Both the position numbers and the translations under genes were made by a program. Positions 10,816 to 24,200 of a stretch of DNA of 64,000 bases are shown piece after piece. The stretch is from Luidia sarsii (lineage: Eukaryota; Echinodermata; Asteroidea; Paxillosida; Luidiidae). Location: assembly GCA_949987565.1 (NCBI GenBank), contig OX465105.1, positions 4,360,159 to 4,424,158 of the forward strand. Reading direction: 5' to 3'. Under the pieces are notes generated by a model, which worked only from the letters and a program-made list of their open reading frames with translations, searched no databases and was not told the DNA's origin. Positions within the stretch are counted from its first letter, which is position 1; each line of letters starts with the position of its first letter.

Positions 10816-11185
10816 TTAAAGGTCCAATACAACATTTGGTAAAGGTCAAAAGATTGCCACACTTTGTGTGTTAAACCATTCAACATTCCCAAAAAGCAAC
10901 CCTGCGAAGGTTTTAGCTCAAAAGGTGATCTGAGAAAGTAGAAAAAGGTAAAAAACCGTCACGGTTTTGCACCATATTCTGTAGTGTAAGAAATAGTTCA
11001 TGACTTGCGAGTAATAAACTATTTGTCAATGTTTGAGTGAAGATTTCTAGGGAAGAACAGCATCGCAGACTGTAAGATTTCAACATGAGGATTCTATCAT
11101 GACCATCTACAAACTGTGTAAATTAGAAGGAAATATGTGGACATCGATGTTTTCCGATCTTCCCAATGTTGTATCGGGCCTTTAA
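10816..11185. repeat. MITE-B copy 1 (ACAACATTGG inverted repeat)
   Basis: Starts TTAAAGGTCCAATACAACAT and ends ATGTTGTATCGGGCCTTTAA, a near-perfect terminal inverted repeat of about 20 bp. The interior (AAAGATTGCCACA, GCGAAGGTTTTAGCT, GACCATCTACAAACTGTG) recurs in three other copies at 21421, 38416 and 55341. There is no coding capacity, so it is a non-autonomous DNA element. Confidence 0.85.
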
Positions 11186-11270
11186 CCACTTGACTATACC
11201 GAGCTGGTCGAGGTCATCATTATGTCACAATTCGACTGGACACGGTGTTGCATCACAGATATAGAATAGA

Positions 11271-11280
11271 TATAAAAAAA
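11271..11280 (+). promoter_or_regulatory. Possible TATA box of the large gene
   Basis: TATAAAAAAA lies about 175 bp before the proposed start codon at 11447. A start site about 30 bp downstream would exclude the upstream in-frame ATGs at 11297/11300 and leave a 5' UTR near 145 nt. The motif alone is weak. Confidence 0.3.
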
Positions 11281-11446
11281 ACAAGCCGCCTAGCTGATGA
11301 TGAATAACTGTTTATACGACATACCGACTAACAATTCAATTGGCCGTCTCAGACCAACACTCTCGCCATCCATAATCCCCTTCCCAAGCCTCGTGATAAT
11401 CGTCAACGTTCGTATATCTTCTATTCCCCAGGCCTGGTACTTCGCG

Positions 11447-11514
11447 ATGCATCAGAAGTGGCTTACTTGTCTCACTGCAGTACTCGTCATAGTTTGGAGG
11501 TTTCCAGCTTCACA
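11447..11514 (+). CDS. Exon 1: signal peptide
   Basis: The ATG at 11447 (G at -3) opens MHQKWLTCLTAVLVIVW-RFPAS, a basic n-region followed by a hydrophobic core and a small-residue cleavage zone. The donor is TTCACA|gtaagt. Two bases (CA) are left over and complete Gln with the G of exon 2. The frame is open upstream to an in-frame ATG at 11297, but starting there would bury the signal peptide. Confidence 0.82.
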
Positions 11515-12179
11515 GTAAGTCTGCCTGTTTTCGAAAACTCTTCACCGAGTCATCAAAATTAGATTAGAACCCGTTGCACTGAGTGTGCAATGACACAGGA
11601 CAGAAAGACAGGGCGAAGAGACAGAGAGACGGAGAGACAGAGGGACACAGAGACGGAGAGACCGAGAGACAGAGAGCGACATAGAGACAGAGAGACAGAC
11701 AGAGAGACAGACAGACAGACAGACAGACTGTCAGAGAGACCGAGAGACATAATTTTGCCAAAAAATATTTACAACAAAGGCAACAAAGGTGGAAGAAAGG
11801 TCAGTGCAAAAGAAATACTCCATGTATCTTATAAATTAAGAACAAAAAAATACATTTGAGATGACGAAAAATAAATTAAATGATCGATTGATATCAAAAA
11901 TGGCGAAAAGGAAGGGGAACAAAGTATTTCCTCGGACCGTGTAGAAATAGAAACAGAGAGACAGACGGACAGAGAGATTGAAGCAGATGAAAACTAAATT
12001 TAAGCTGGATTTTGTTTTACAGGGCCACTGTATGCAGTTACGCGTGTGACCAGCGCTACACTACATCATGCGGGTTTTGGGGCTCGAGTCGCTGCACCAG
12101 ATACAGGTTGGTCCCTAATTCCATTATCACAATCTTATCCCTCGTGCTCTTGGTTGTTGTTGTTGTTGTTGTTGTTGTT

Positions 12180-12268
<89 letters not shown>

Positions 12269-15200
12269 ACGTTGTTACTGTTGTACGTTGTTACTGTCTG
12301 TTTGCTGTGTTGTGTTGAACATGTTTATTAACAACAGTTTTATTGTCTGTGTCATGAACATTATTTTTACTGGTTAATCTCTCTCCTCTTCCTGTTGGAA
12401 GAGTTAAGAAAAGATGAATTTCCGAGAGGTCGATGAATATTGCGCTGACAAAGATGCCTAATATCACGCATAAAGAACGGATTTGAAAGGACCAGTACAA
12501 CGAGCAAATGACTGTATACGCGTATCTTCACGATACGTGTACAGTACAGTAGTTGTTTTTTTTTTCCGCGGAAAACCCCCCAGGAATTCGACCTCGGATA
12601 TTGTAGGCGAATTTCAAAGCAGTCTCGTCGAATGTATCCAAAATAAGTAGATATGTGATTGCGTCATTAGAGAGTTGGGGGATGGGGCGACGAACTTTCT
12701 TGGGGGCGGAGCACCCACTGCCCCCCCCCGATACCCACGCCGCTGATCAGAACGTCCTTCCCATAACACAAACACTATAGCAGCAGTACCACCATGCAGA
12801 CACATGCTCCAGAAGACGTCGATGGAAAACAGCCATGGTCAATGGTCTTCCCATGGCGAATTACTTTTCCATTGCACTTTGTTTTTGGTCGGCAGGGCTA
12901 GCACATGTTACCGGTGCTGCACTGGTTGGACAGGAGACACTAGTTCAGGCTGCAGTACTCGTAAGTCGCACAATTAAGTGTTCTCTATTTCAACTTGTGC
13001 CTTGTGGTGTTTTTTGTAATCATTCCTCGTCAGTTTGTGTGCCACATGATTGTAAGTGACACCCTCGAGGTACCAGTGGTTTTTCACTCATTAATCATAT
13101 TATTAAGGAGAAATATGTGGTCAATAATTATTCAACAAATAGGCCTATAATAAGTATTTGCTCAACTTCGCGATTTCCCTTTATATTAGACAAGGAGCAA
13201 AGTTCTGTAGCCCTCTAATTAAGGAGTTAGCTCATCAACCACTACATCTAAGGTTTGACTTCAGGCTTTTAACGTTTGTGGTTCTAGTGCGATTTGTATA
13301 TTACCCTTTTTGGTATTTATTTCATCTAGAAAAAATTAATAAAATATTTTGTTGGAAAGAAATGATAATGTTATTGGTATTTATGTTTTAAAAAACAAAT
13401 TAATATTAAGATTACTCAATATTAAAGCAAAAGTTTCTCAGATGGCTTAGAGTCTGGTGCCTCACTTGAGAAGGACCTATCCATTTTCCATGCAACAATT
13501 AAGTCAGGGTTTCAGATCAGGTAACACGTGGGAAGCACACACTGATAGTTCAGCTGCAGATCATCCGTTCTTTTCAACAAATTCACAAACAAATATTATA
13601 AGTGTCTTCAAGATAAAAAGCCTTAAGCACTTGTTGCAGATATGAAGGGATTGCTGCCGGATAACAGGATAATCAAGATGTTAAGATACGTTTTAGAAGT
13701 GTTTTGGTGAACTTTATTCAAGTCTGATCTATCCATCAGTCCTTCAAACAAATTTCAATGGTGGTTTCAAGTTCAAAAATAGTCAACTGGTGCTACTGCA
13801 GTACAGTATTCAGTAATCTTTGCCAGGGTGGGGGGGGGGGGGTTGGCGCCAGCCAAAAAGAAATCACAAGTAAATGTCGTGTGTATCAAAGTCTTTACAA
13901 ATGGAAAGGATTTCTTCAGGTACTGTACATAATGTGTAACTAGGGTTCAATTTATTTTGGGAGCGACAGAAATTTGGCCGGACCAGGATTTGAACTAGTC
14001 CGAGCATGGAGGATGGTCCGAGTAACTTGGACCCTACAAGTCACCCATTTTTATCGAAATTTGGAGGGTCGGGTGACATTGCTCACACTCCTATATTCAT
14101 GGCTGAGTGAGTGCTCGCACTTCTACTCATGGCTGAGTGAGAGCTCAAACTCCTATACTCGCACCTGAGTGAGTGCTCACACTCCTACTCATGGCAGAGT
14201 AGGTGCACACACTCCTACTCATGGCTGAGTGAGAGCTCACACTCCTACTCATGGCTGAGTGAGAGCTCACACTCCTACTCATGGCTGAGTGAGAGCTCAA
14301 ACTCCTACTCACACCTGAGTGAGAGCTCAATCTCCTACTCATGGCTGAGTGAGAGCTCACACTCCTACTCATGCCTGAGTCAGAGCTCAAACTCCTACTC
14401 ATGGCAGAGTAAGTGCTCACACTCCTACTCATGGCAGAGTAAGTGCTCACACTCCTACTCATGGCTGAGTGAGTGCTCACACTCCTATACTCATGGCTGA
14501 GTGAGTGCTCACACTCCAACTCATGGCTGAGTGAAAGCTCAAACTCCGGGCTGAGTGAGAGCTCAAACCATCCTACTCATGGCCGAGTGAGAGCTCACAC
14601 TCCTACTCATGGCTGAGTGAGAGCTTCAACTCCTACTCATGGCTGAGTGAGAGCTCACACTCCTACTCATGACTGAGTGAGAGCTCACACTCCTTCTCAT
14701 GGCTGAGTGAGAGCTCAAACTCCTACTCACACCTGAGTGAGAGCTCAAACTCCTACTCATGGCTGAGTGAGAGCTCAATCTCCTACTCATGGCTGAGTGA
14801 GTGCTCACACTCCTACTCATGGCTGAGTCAGAGCTCAAACTCCTATTCATGGCTAAGTGAGTGCTCACACTCCTACTCATGGCAGAGTAAGTGCTCGCAC
14901 TCCTACTCATGGCTGAGTGAGTGCTCACATTCCTATACTCATGGCTGAGTGAGTGCTAACACTCCTACTCATGGCTGAGTGAAAGCTCAAACTCCGGGCT
15001 GAGTGAGAGCTCAAACTCCTACTCATGGCCGAGTGAGAGCTCACACTCCTACTCATGGCTGAGTGAGAGCTCACACTCCTACTCATGGCTGAGTGAGAGC
15101 TCACACTCCTTCTCATGGCTGAGTGAGAGCTCAAACTCCTACTCACACCTGAGTGAGAGCTCAAACTCCTACTCATGGCTGAGTGAGAGCTCAATCTCCT

Positions 15201-18200
15201 ACTCATGGCTGAGTGAGTGCTCACACTCCTACTCATGGCTGAGTCAGAGCTCAAACTCCTATTCATGGCTAAGTGAGTGCTCACACTCCTACTCATGGCA
15301 GAGTAAGTGCTCGCACTCCTACTCATGGCTGAGTGAGTGCTCACATTCCTATACTCATGGCTGAGTGAGTGCTAACACTCCTACTCATGGCTGAGTGAAA
15401 GCTCAAACTCCGGGCTGAGTGAGAGCTCAAACTCCTACTCATGGCCGAGTGAGAGCTCACACTCCTACTCATGGCTGAGTGAGAGCTCACACTCCTACTC
15501 ATGGCTGAGTGAGAGCTCACACTCCTACTCATGGCTGAGTGAGAGCTCACACTCCTACTCATGGCTGAGTGAGTGCTCACACTCCTAGTTACACCTGAGT
15601 GAGAGCTCACACTCCTACTCATGGCTGAGTGAGTGCTCACACTCCTACTCATGGATGAGTGAGAGCTCAAACTCCTATTCATGGCTGAGTGAGTGTTCAC
15701 ACTCCTACTTACACCTGAGTGAGAGCTCACACTCCTACTTACACCTGAGTGAGAGCTCACACTCCTACTCATGGCTGAGTGAGTGCTCACACTCCTATAT
15801 ACTCATGACTGAGTGAGAGCTCAAACTCCTATTCATGGCTGAGTGAGAGCTCAAACTCCTACTCACACCTGAGTGAAAGCTCACACTCCTACTCATGGCT
15901 GAGTGAGAGCTCAAACTCCTACTCATGGCTGAGTGAGAGCTCAAACTCCTACTCATGGCTGAGTGAGTGTTCACATTCCTACTCATGGCTGAGTGAGTGC
16001 TCACACTCCTACTCATGGCTGAGTGATCACACTCCTACTCATGGCTGAGTGAGTGTTCACATTCCTACTCCTGGCTGAGCGAGAGTTCAAACTCCTATTC
16101 ATGGCTGAGTGAGAGCTCACACTCCTACTCATGGCTGATGAGTGATTTCTCACACTCTTCATGGCTGAGTGATCACACGCCTACTCATGGCTGAGTGATC
16201 ACACGCCTACTCATGGCTGAGTGAGTACTTATTACATTCCTGCTCATGGCTGAGTGAGTACTTTCACTCCTGCTCATGGCTGAGTGAGTACTTACACTCC
16301 TACTCATGGCTGATGAGTGAGTACTTATTACATTCCTACTCATGGCTGAGTGAGTACTTACACTCCTACTCATGGCTGATGAGTGAGTACTTACACTCGA
16401 TCCTACTCATGGCTGATGAGTGAGTATTCACACTCCTACCCATGGCTGAATGGGTGCTCACACACCTCATGGCTAAAAGAGTATGAGAGTGCGCACGCAC
16501 CTACTCATGGCTGAGTGGGTATACTCACACTCCTACTCATGGCTGATGGCTACTCATGGCTACTCATCCCCTACCTGCATGGTCAAGTGACTGACCTATA
16601 CAAACTATTGACTTCCTTGCCTGCTAGCCATATGCTTCGGATCTACCAGTTGTCCCAATGGAGGGAGCTGCACGAGCCCTGATTACTGCAGCAACTGTAA
16701 CCGGGGCTACTACTCTCCCCGCTGCGACCGTGAGTATTATGAGAGTGGCACTGAGTGCCATGAGATGTGTATGGCTAACTCCCTCCCTCACTATTGCTGG
16801 TGGTCGCTACCCTCCCATTCCCAAAGGTCAGAGATGTACAAACTGCCAGAGAGTAAAAAGCAGTGTTAAAAACATCATACGGAGCATTATGATTATTGCC
16901 ACTATATCTAAACTTGCTAAGCTAAACTTGCTAAGCCATTGGCTCTATGATGCATTTCATCTAGTGACTGGCATGATGACCTCCCTCACTTTTTAGTTAG
17001 ACCCTGTCTGACTTACTCATTGGCTTACAGCCTCAATATAATTTGTGCATGAGTCTGAGGATCCGAAGCCACTAGCTATAGCGGCTGCAGTCAATTCCCT
17101 TTGATTTGGTGCATTATTTACAGCCTTAGCCTTTATTTTCTATTTATTTATTTATTTTATTTTTGGGGGGCAAGGCTAAGTATAAGGCCAGCACTCTGTC
17201 AGTGGCTATGGCTCATGCTGTGGGAAACAGTGATACTTGCCTGTGCTAAAGCAGGCGTGAACTTGTTATGAGCAGTGGCCATAGCCATTGCCATAACCGA
17301 AGTTATCCATTTTGATCTGGCCCAGAATTTGTTGGATTTTGTTCACTTTCATCCACACACAATGGCTAGCTCCCTCCATGCAACAGGCAGTCCTGTGGTG
17401 TGACAACCAAGATCCAGTTCCATTAAAAAAAAAACCCAGATCCTTCCCCATCCCTTACCTGCACCAAGAATGCACGGACACTCTCCAGGAACCATTACAT
17501 CATAATTTTCATCACTTCTCCCTCAGAATGCACGCAGATAGCAAACTGTCCGGAAGAGTTTTGCTCTACCAGCAGCAATCAGCAGTGTGACAGATGTGAT
17601 GGGGACTATGGGTCCGCACTTGGTTGGGCCTACAAGAAGTCAGACGACCAACGGCAGTGCATCAGTAAGCTTAGCCGGCACATCCAGAGTGGCCCATTGA
17701 GCACTCTGTGTTGGCCATTTTGTTTTTTTCAGTTGCTTAATGATGTAGTAAAATACTTGGACTTGGATTTGAGCCCGGATCCTCCGGTTGAACGTGCTAA
17801 AACTCCACCATCTTAGCTCTAGAGGATCCAGGAATCCGATATCTGGAATCTGGCATCCGGAATCCGGAATCCGAAATCCGGAATCCGTGTTTCCCAGTGT
17901 GTTTTACAGGATTTTGCTTAATGAACATGGATTCCGGATTCCGGAATCTTCCTGAATCCCTGTTTTCCAGTGTCTTTTACGGTAATTGCTTATTAATGAC
18001 GTAGTAAAATACCTGAATGGATCAGGATTTGAATGTGCTGACACTCCTCCACCTGAGCTCTCCAGAATCCGGAACCATAAACCCGGAATATGGAACCTGA
18101 ATCCAGAATCCGGTATCCGGAATCTGTGTTTGACAGTTAATGGTATAGCAAAAAAACTAGACTGGACCGGTATTTGAACCTAAATCTCCGGTTAAATGTG

Positions 18201-21200
18201 CTGGCACTGAGCTCTCAAGGATCTAGAATCCACAATGTGGAATCCAGAATCCACAATGTGGAATCCAGAATCCACAATGTGGAATCCAGAATCCACAATG
18301 TGGAATCCAGAATCCACAATGTGGAATCCAGAATCCACAATGTGGAATCCAGAATCCACAATGTGGAATCCAGAATCCACAATGTGGAATCCAGAATCCA
18401 CAATGTGGAATCCAGAATCCACAATGTGGAATCCAGAATCCACAATGTGGAATCCAGAATCCACAATGTGGAATCCAGAATCCACAATGTGGAATCCAGA
18501 ATCCACAATGTGGAATCCAGAATCCACAATGTGGAATCCAGAATCCACAATGTGGAATCCAGAATCCACAATGTGGAATCCAGAATCCACAATCTGCAAT
18601 CTGGAATGCAGAATCCCTAATCTGGAATCTAGAATCCACAATCTGGAATCCAGAATCCACAATCTGGAATCCAGAATCCACAATCTGGAATCCAGAATCC
18701 ACAATCTGGAATCCAGAATCCACAATCTGGAATCCGTAATCCACAATCTGGAATCCAGAATCCACAATCTGGAATCCAGAACCCACTATCTGGAATCAAG
18801 AATCCACAATCTGGAATCCCGAATCAACAATCTGGAATCCAGAATCAACAATCTGGAATCCAGAATCCACAATCTGGAATCCAGAATCCACAATCTGGAA
18901 TCCAGAATCCACAATCTGGAATCCAGAATCCACAATCTGCAATCTGGAATCCAGAATCCACAATCTGGAATCTAGAATCCACAATCTGGAATCCAGAATC
19001 CACAATCTGGAATCCAGAATCCACAATCTGGAATCCAGAATCCACAATCTGGAATTCAGAATCCACAATGTGGAATCCAGAATCCACAATCTGGAATCCA
19101 GAATCCACAATCTGGAATCCAGAATCCACAATCTGGAATCCAGAATCCACAATCTGGAATCCAGAATCCACAATCTGGAATCCAGAATCCACAATCTGGA
19201 ATCCAGAATCCACAATCTGGAATCCAGAATCCACAATCTGGAATCCGTAATCCACAATCTGGAATCCGTAATCCACAATCTGGAATCCAGAATCCACAAT
19301 CTGGAATCCAGAACCCACTATCTGGAATCAAGAATCCACAATCTGGAATCCCGAATCAACAATCTGGAATCCAGAATCAACAATCTGGAATCCAGAATCC
19401 ACAATCTGGAATCCAGAATCCACAATCTGGAATCCAGAATCCACAATCTGGAATCCAGAATCCACAATCTGCAATCTGGAATCCAGAATCCACAATCTGG
19501 AATCTAGAATCCACAATCTGGAATCCAGAATCCACAATCTGGAATCCAGAATCCACAATCTGGAATCCAGAATCCACAATCTGGAATTCAGAATCCACAA
19601 TGTGGAATCCAGAATCCACAATCTGGAATCCAGAATCCACAATCTGGAATCCAGAATCCACAATCTGGAATCCAGAATCCACAATCTGGAATCCAGAATC
19701 CACAATCTGGAATCCAGAATCCACAATCTGGAATCCAGAATCCACAATCTGGAATCCGGAATCCACAATCTGGAATTCAGAATCCACAATCTGGAATCCA
19801 GAATCCACAATCTGGAATCCAGAATCCACAATCTGGAATCCAGAATCCACAATCTGGAATCCAGAATCCACAATCTGGAATCCAGAATCCACAATCTGGA
19901 ATCCAGAATCCACAATCTGGAATCCAGAATCCACAATCTGGAATCCAGAATCCACAATCTGGAATCCAGAATCCACAATCTGGAATCCAGAATCCACAAT
20001 CTGCAATCTGGAATCCAGAATCCACAATCTGGAATCTAGAATCCACAATCTGGAATCCAGAATCCACAATCTGGAATCCAGAATCCACAATCTGGAATCC
20101 AGAATCCACAATCTGGAATTCAGAATCCACAATGTGGAATCCAGAATCCACAATCTGGAATCCAGAATCCACAATCTGGAATCCAGAATCCACAATCTGG
20201 AATCCAGAATCCACAATCTGGAATCCAGAATCCACAATCTGGAATCCAGAATCCACAATCTGGAATCCAGAATCCACAATCTGGAATCCAGAATCCACAA
20301 TCTGGAATCCAGAATCCACAATCTGCAATCTGGAATCCAGAATCCACAATCTGGAATCTAGAATCCACAATCTGGAATCCAGAATCCACAATCTGGAATC
20401 CAGAATCCACAATCTGGAATCCAGAATCCACAATCTGGAATTCAGAATCCACAATGTGGAATCCAGAATCCACAATCTGGAATCCAGAATCCACAATCTG
20501 GAATCCAGAATCCACAATCTGGAATCCAGAATCCACAATCTGGAATCCAGAATCCACAATCTGGAATCCAGAATCCACAATCTGGAATCCAGAATCCACA
20601 ATCTGGAATGCGGAAGCCGGGTCCTGGAACCTGGCACTCAGAATCTGGGAGCTTGAATCTGGAATCTGGGAGTTTGAATCCATATCCTGGTATCCAGTCT
20701 CCAGAATTTATAAATCCACAATCCAGAGTCTTGATTCTTTCATCTCAATGTAGGAGTAACGGAGCCCTGATATGCTACTTTATGTCAATGCCTTCCTCAG
20801 AGCAATGTTCATGGCGGACAGACAGCGATGCCTGCTACCCTGGATCCTGCACAGGCTCTCAGTGCACTTGCACCTCTGGCTTCACGGGCACGGACTGCAG
20901 GACCCGTGAGTTGGCCAAGATCTAATCAATAGAGGAACCGGCCATTAACTACAATGATGAATGTACATGTACATGTATAACCAAAAAATGTTACCGGTAA
21001 CTCGAGATTCAGCGAGAGGTCATGCTCAGAATGAAAGGTCATCATCAAGCTCTCGAGATTTTTAGAAAGTGCCATCAAACGACTTATCGACTTGAAATCC
21101 ATACAATGCTTAAAATGTTGGCAGCACATGGCATTTTGACCTGAGCAGAACATTCCCAAAGGCATAATTATGAAGGCTTTTTATGCCTGTCTATAAGAAT

Positions 21201-24200
21201 GGTTCTGTAAGGGCCTTGTAAGATTACAGTAATATATGCAAAGCTGACTAGTATGGAAAAGTACATAGGGCACCTTTTGTAAAATTAATCCTCTGTTTTA
21301 CCATATCATCCAAGTGAGCATTATTTCCTCAGAATTGAGAAGAGTTCTGGCTATTCATGGTGAAGGCAGTAAGTCGAGAATAGTTTACCGTGGTGCAATG
21401 GACTAATACTCCAGTCCTTGTTTAAAGCCCCTACACAACATTGGTCGAGGTCAAAGAATAGCATCCATACATTGTCTGATCCAACATATGCATGAAATAG
21501 CACACCTGTGAAAATTTCAGCTCAATCCACCAACCGAGTCTCGAGAAAATCATGAAAACTGCTTCATTTGTTTCCCGAAAATGCAGCATTCAACGCCGTA
21601 CTGTAATATTTTAGATCTCGGTGAGACGTAAACTATTTCTTTTACTCATTTCTCCCAAAATACAACATTTTATGCAGAAATATTTCAGTGAGAGGTTTCT
21701 ACTATAACCATCTTCAAACTGTATAAGTTTCATGTAAATCTGTATACATTTCTGTTTTTCGATCTTACCAATGTCGTGTAGAGGCTTTAAAGCTTGTGTG
21801 GGTCTGAGAAAAGTCTCGGTTCTCCACAAAACGACACCATCTCAAAAGGGAGAGGTTGTTTTTGCAAAATGTTGAAGCAGACTAATCATGGCTTTTTCAG
21901 AAGTACTGTGGCCCAGAATTGATAAACGCTGAGACACCACAAGAACAAGCATATCATTCTTTGAAGTTTAAAGAAATGGAGACATTTAGATTGTGATGGA
22001 TAAGATTTCTTCCCAAACCTAGTAGTTCGGGATGGCCTCTGCAGAAGCCATCCCAAATACATTGGACTGAATTCTCCTGTACTGTAGGAGTTCCCTTGGC
22101 TTGAAACAGATAATATTCAAGAACAGATTAATTTGACACAGTGTCACTGCAAACCATAGGCTTACTTAAAATTCACCACGAATAGCCTAAAATTTTATAT
22201 CCACGTAGGATTGAAACAAAAACCACCCTAACACTTTGAAAATCAACACGGTCTCGGTAATTTGTGGTTTCAAGTTGGGTTAGGAATAATTTATTCTCCT
22301 TTTTGTTTTATATATAATAGTGACCACGAGCCAAGCGCCCATACTAAGCGAGCGCCTCTCCACCCTTGTCTCGGGGGAGACGACACTAGAGTCACCGCAA
22401 GGACAGGACAGCACGGACACGGTGTACACCAATGTCCGGAGCTTTGCAAGCCTCCGGGTCCAGTGGACGGCCTCTTACCAGCCTTCCGGTCTCCCCGCGC
22501 TCGACGCTCCCTACATCCAGCGGGTCGGCCTGGGCATTGTGGCTGCCCATGTGACTGCTGTCGTGAACAGTTGAGTCTGAGTAGAACTATACCACGGTAG
22601 TCTCCCGATGACTTGCAGAGTACCCATGGCCCGAAATGTCCTTTCAGAGGCTCACTCCCTCTCAAAAGAGATGGCTTTCTGGTGAAACTGCAAACTTTCC
22701 ACTTTTTTTGGTGTTCGGGAGAATGATGCCTCTAGCTCGTTTGGGCTTTTATAGAACCCTTTTCTTCGACTGCCCATTGATGACATCATCTGCAGGGCTA
22801 CCGTACAAGGCCCACGTCACCTACCACAATCTGAATGATATCAACTTATGGATAGCACAATAATTAGTCTAACCGATTGGAAAGAATGCAAAATCAGCTT
22901 GATCATAGCAACAAACACAGCATAAGATGCAGTGCAATGATTATCATTTTCAGAAATTTCTTCCTTCAATCTTTTTTTTTTTGCCCTCCTCATCCCTTGC
23001 CCTCCTCATCCCTTGCCCTCCTCATCCCTTGCCCTCCTCATCCCTTGCCCTCCTCATCCCTTGCCCTCCTCATCCCTTGCCCTCCTCATCCCTTGCCCTC
23101 CTCATCCCTTGCCCCTCCTCATCCCTTGCCCCTCCTCATCCCTTGCCCTCCTCATCCCGTGCCCTCCTCATCCCTTGCCCTCCTCATCCCTTGCCCTCCT
23201 CATCCCTTGCCCTCCTCATCCCTTGCCCTCCTCATCCCTTGCCCTCCTCATCCCTTGCCCTCCTCATCCCTTGCCCCTCCTCATCCCTTGCCCTCCTCAT
23301 CCCTTGCCCTCCTCATCCCTTGCCCTCCTCATCCCTTGCCCTCCTCATCCCTTGCCCTCCTCATCCCTTGCCCTCCTCATTCCTTGCCCTCCTCATCCCT
23401 TGCCCTCCTCATCCCTTGCCCTCCTCATCCCTTGCCCTCCTCATCCCTTGCCCTCCTCATCCCTTGCCTTCCTCATCCCTTGCCCTCCTCATCCCTTGCC
23501 CTCCTCATCCCGTGCCCTCCTCATCCCTTGCCCTCCTCATCCCTTGCCCTCCTCATCCCTTGCCATCCTCATCCCTTGCCCTCCTCATCCCTTCCCCTCC
23601 TCATCCCTTGCCCTCCTCATCCCTTGCCCTCCTCATCCCTTGCCCTCCTCATCCCTTGCCATCCTCATCCCTTGCCCTCCTCATCCCTTGCCCTCCTCAT
23701 CCCTTGCCCTCCTCATCCCTTGCCCTCCTCATCCCTTGCCCTCCTCATCCCTTGCCCTCCTCATCCCTTGCCCTCCTCATCCCTTGCCCTCCTCATCCCT
23801 TGCCCTCCTCATCCCTTGCCCTCCTCATCCCTTGCCCTCCTTATCCCTTGCCCTCCTCATCCCTTGCCCTCCTCATCCCTTGCCCTCCTCATCCCTTGCC
23901 CTCCTCATCCCTTGCCCTCCTCATCCCTTGCCCTCCTCATCCCTTGCCCTCCTCATCCCTTGCCCTCCTCATCCCTTGCCCTCCTCATCCCTTGCCCTCC
24001 TCATCCCTTGCCCTCCTCATCCCTTGCCCTCCTCATCCCTTGCCCTCCTCATCCCTTGCCCCTCCTCATCCCTTGCCCTCCTCATCCCTTGCCCTCCTCA
24101 TCCCTTGCCCTCCTTATCCCTTGCCCTCCTCATCCCTTGCCCTCCTCATCCCTTGCCCTCCTTATCCCTTGCCCTCCTCATCCCTTGCCATCCTCATCCC

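Noticed and set aside
14145..16373. Minus-strand open frames of 62-149 residues (SMSRSVSTHS repeats)
   Set aside because: They follow the 30-bp minisatellite exactly; period divisible by three, no unique sequence, no splice context.
18174..20753. Open frames up to 314 residues on both strands (NPESTIW, ESRIHNL, WILDSRL, GFQIVDS)
   Set aside because: Several frames of one 21-bp satellite are open simultaneously on both strands, which is expected from a stop-free unit.
22799..22862. Possible extra exon after ctgcag (LPYKAHVTYHNLNDINLW)
   Set aside because: No donor before the stop, and exons 7 and 8 already join in phase without it.
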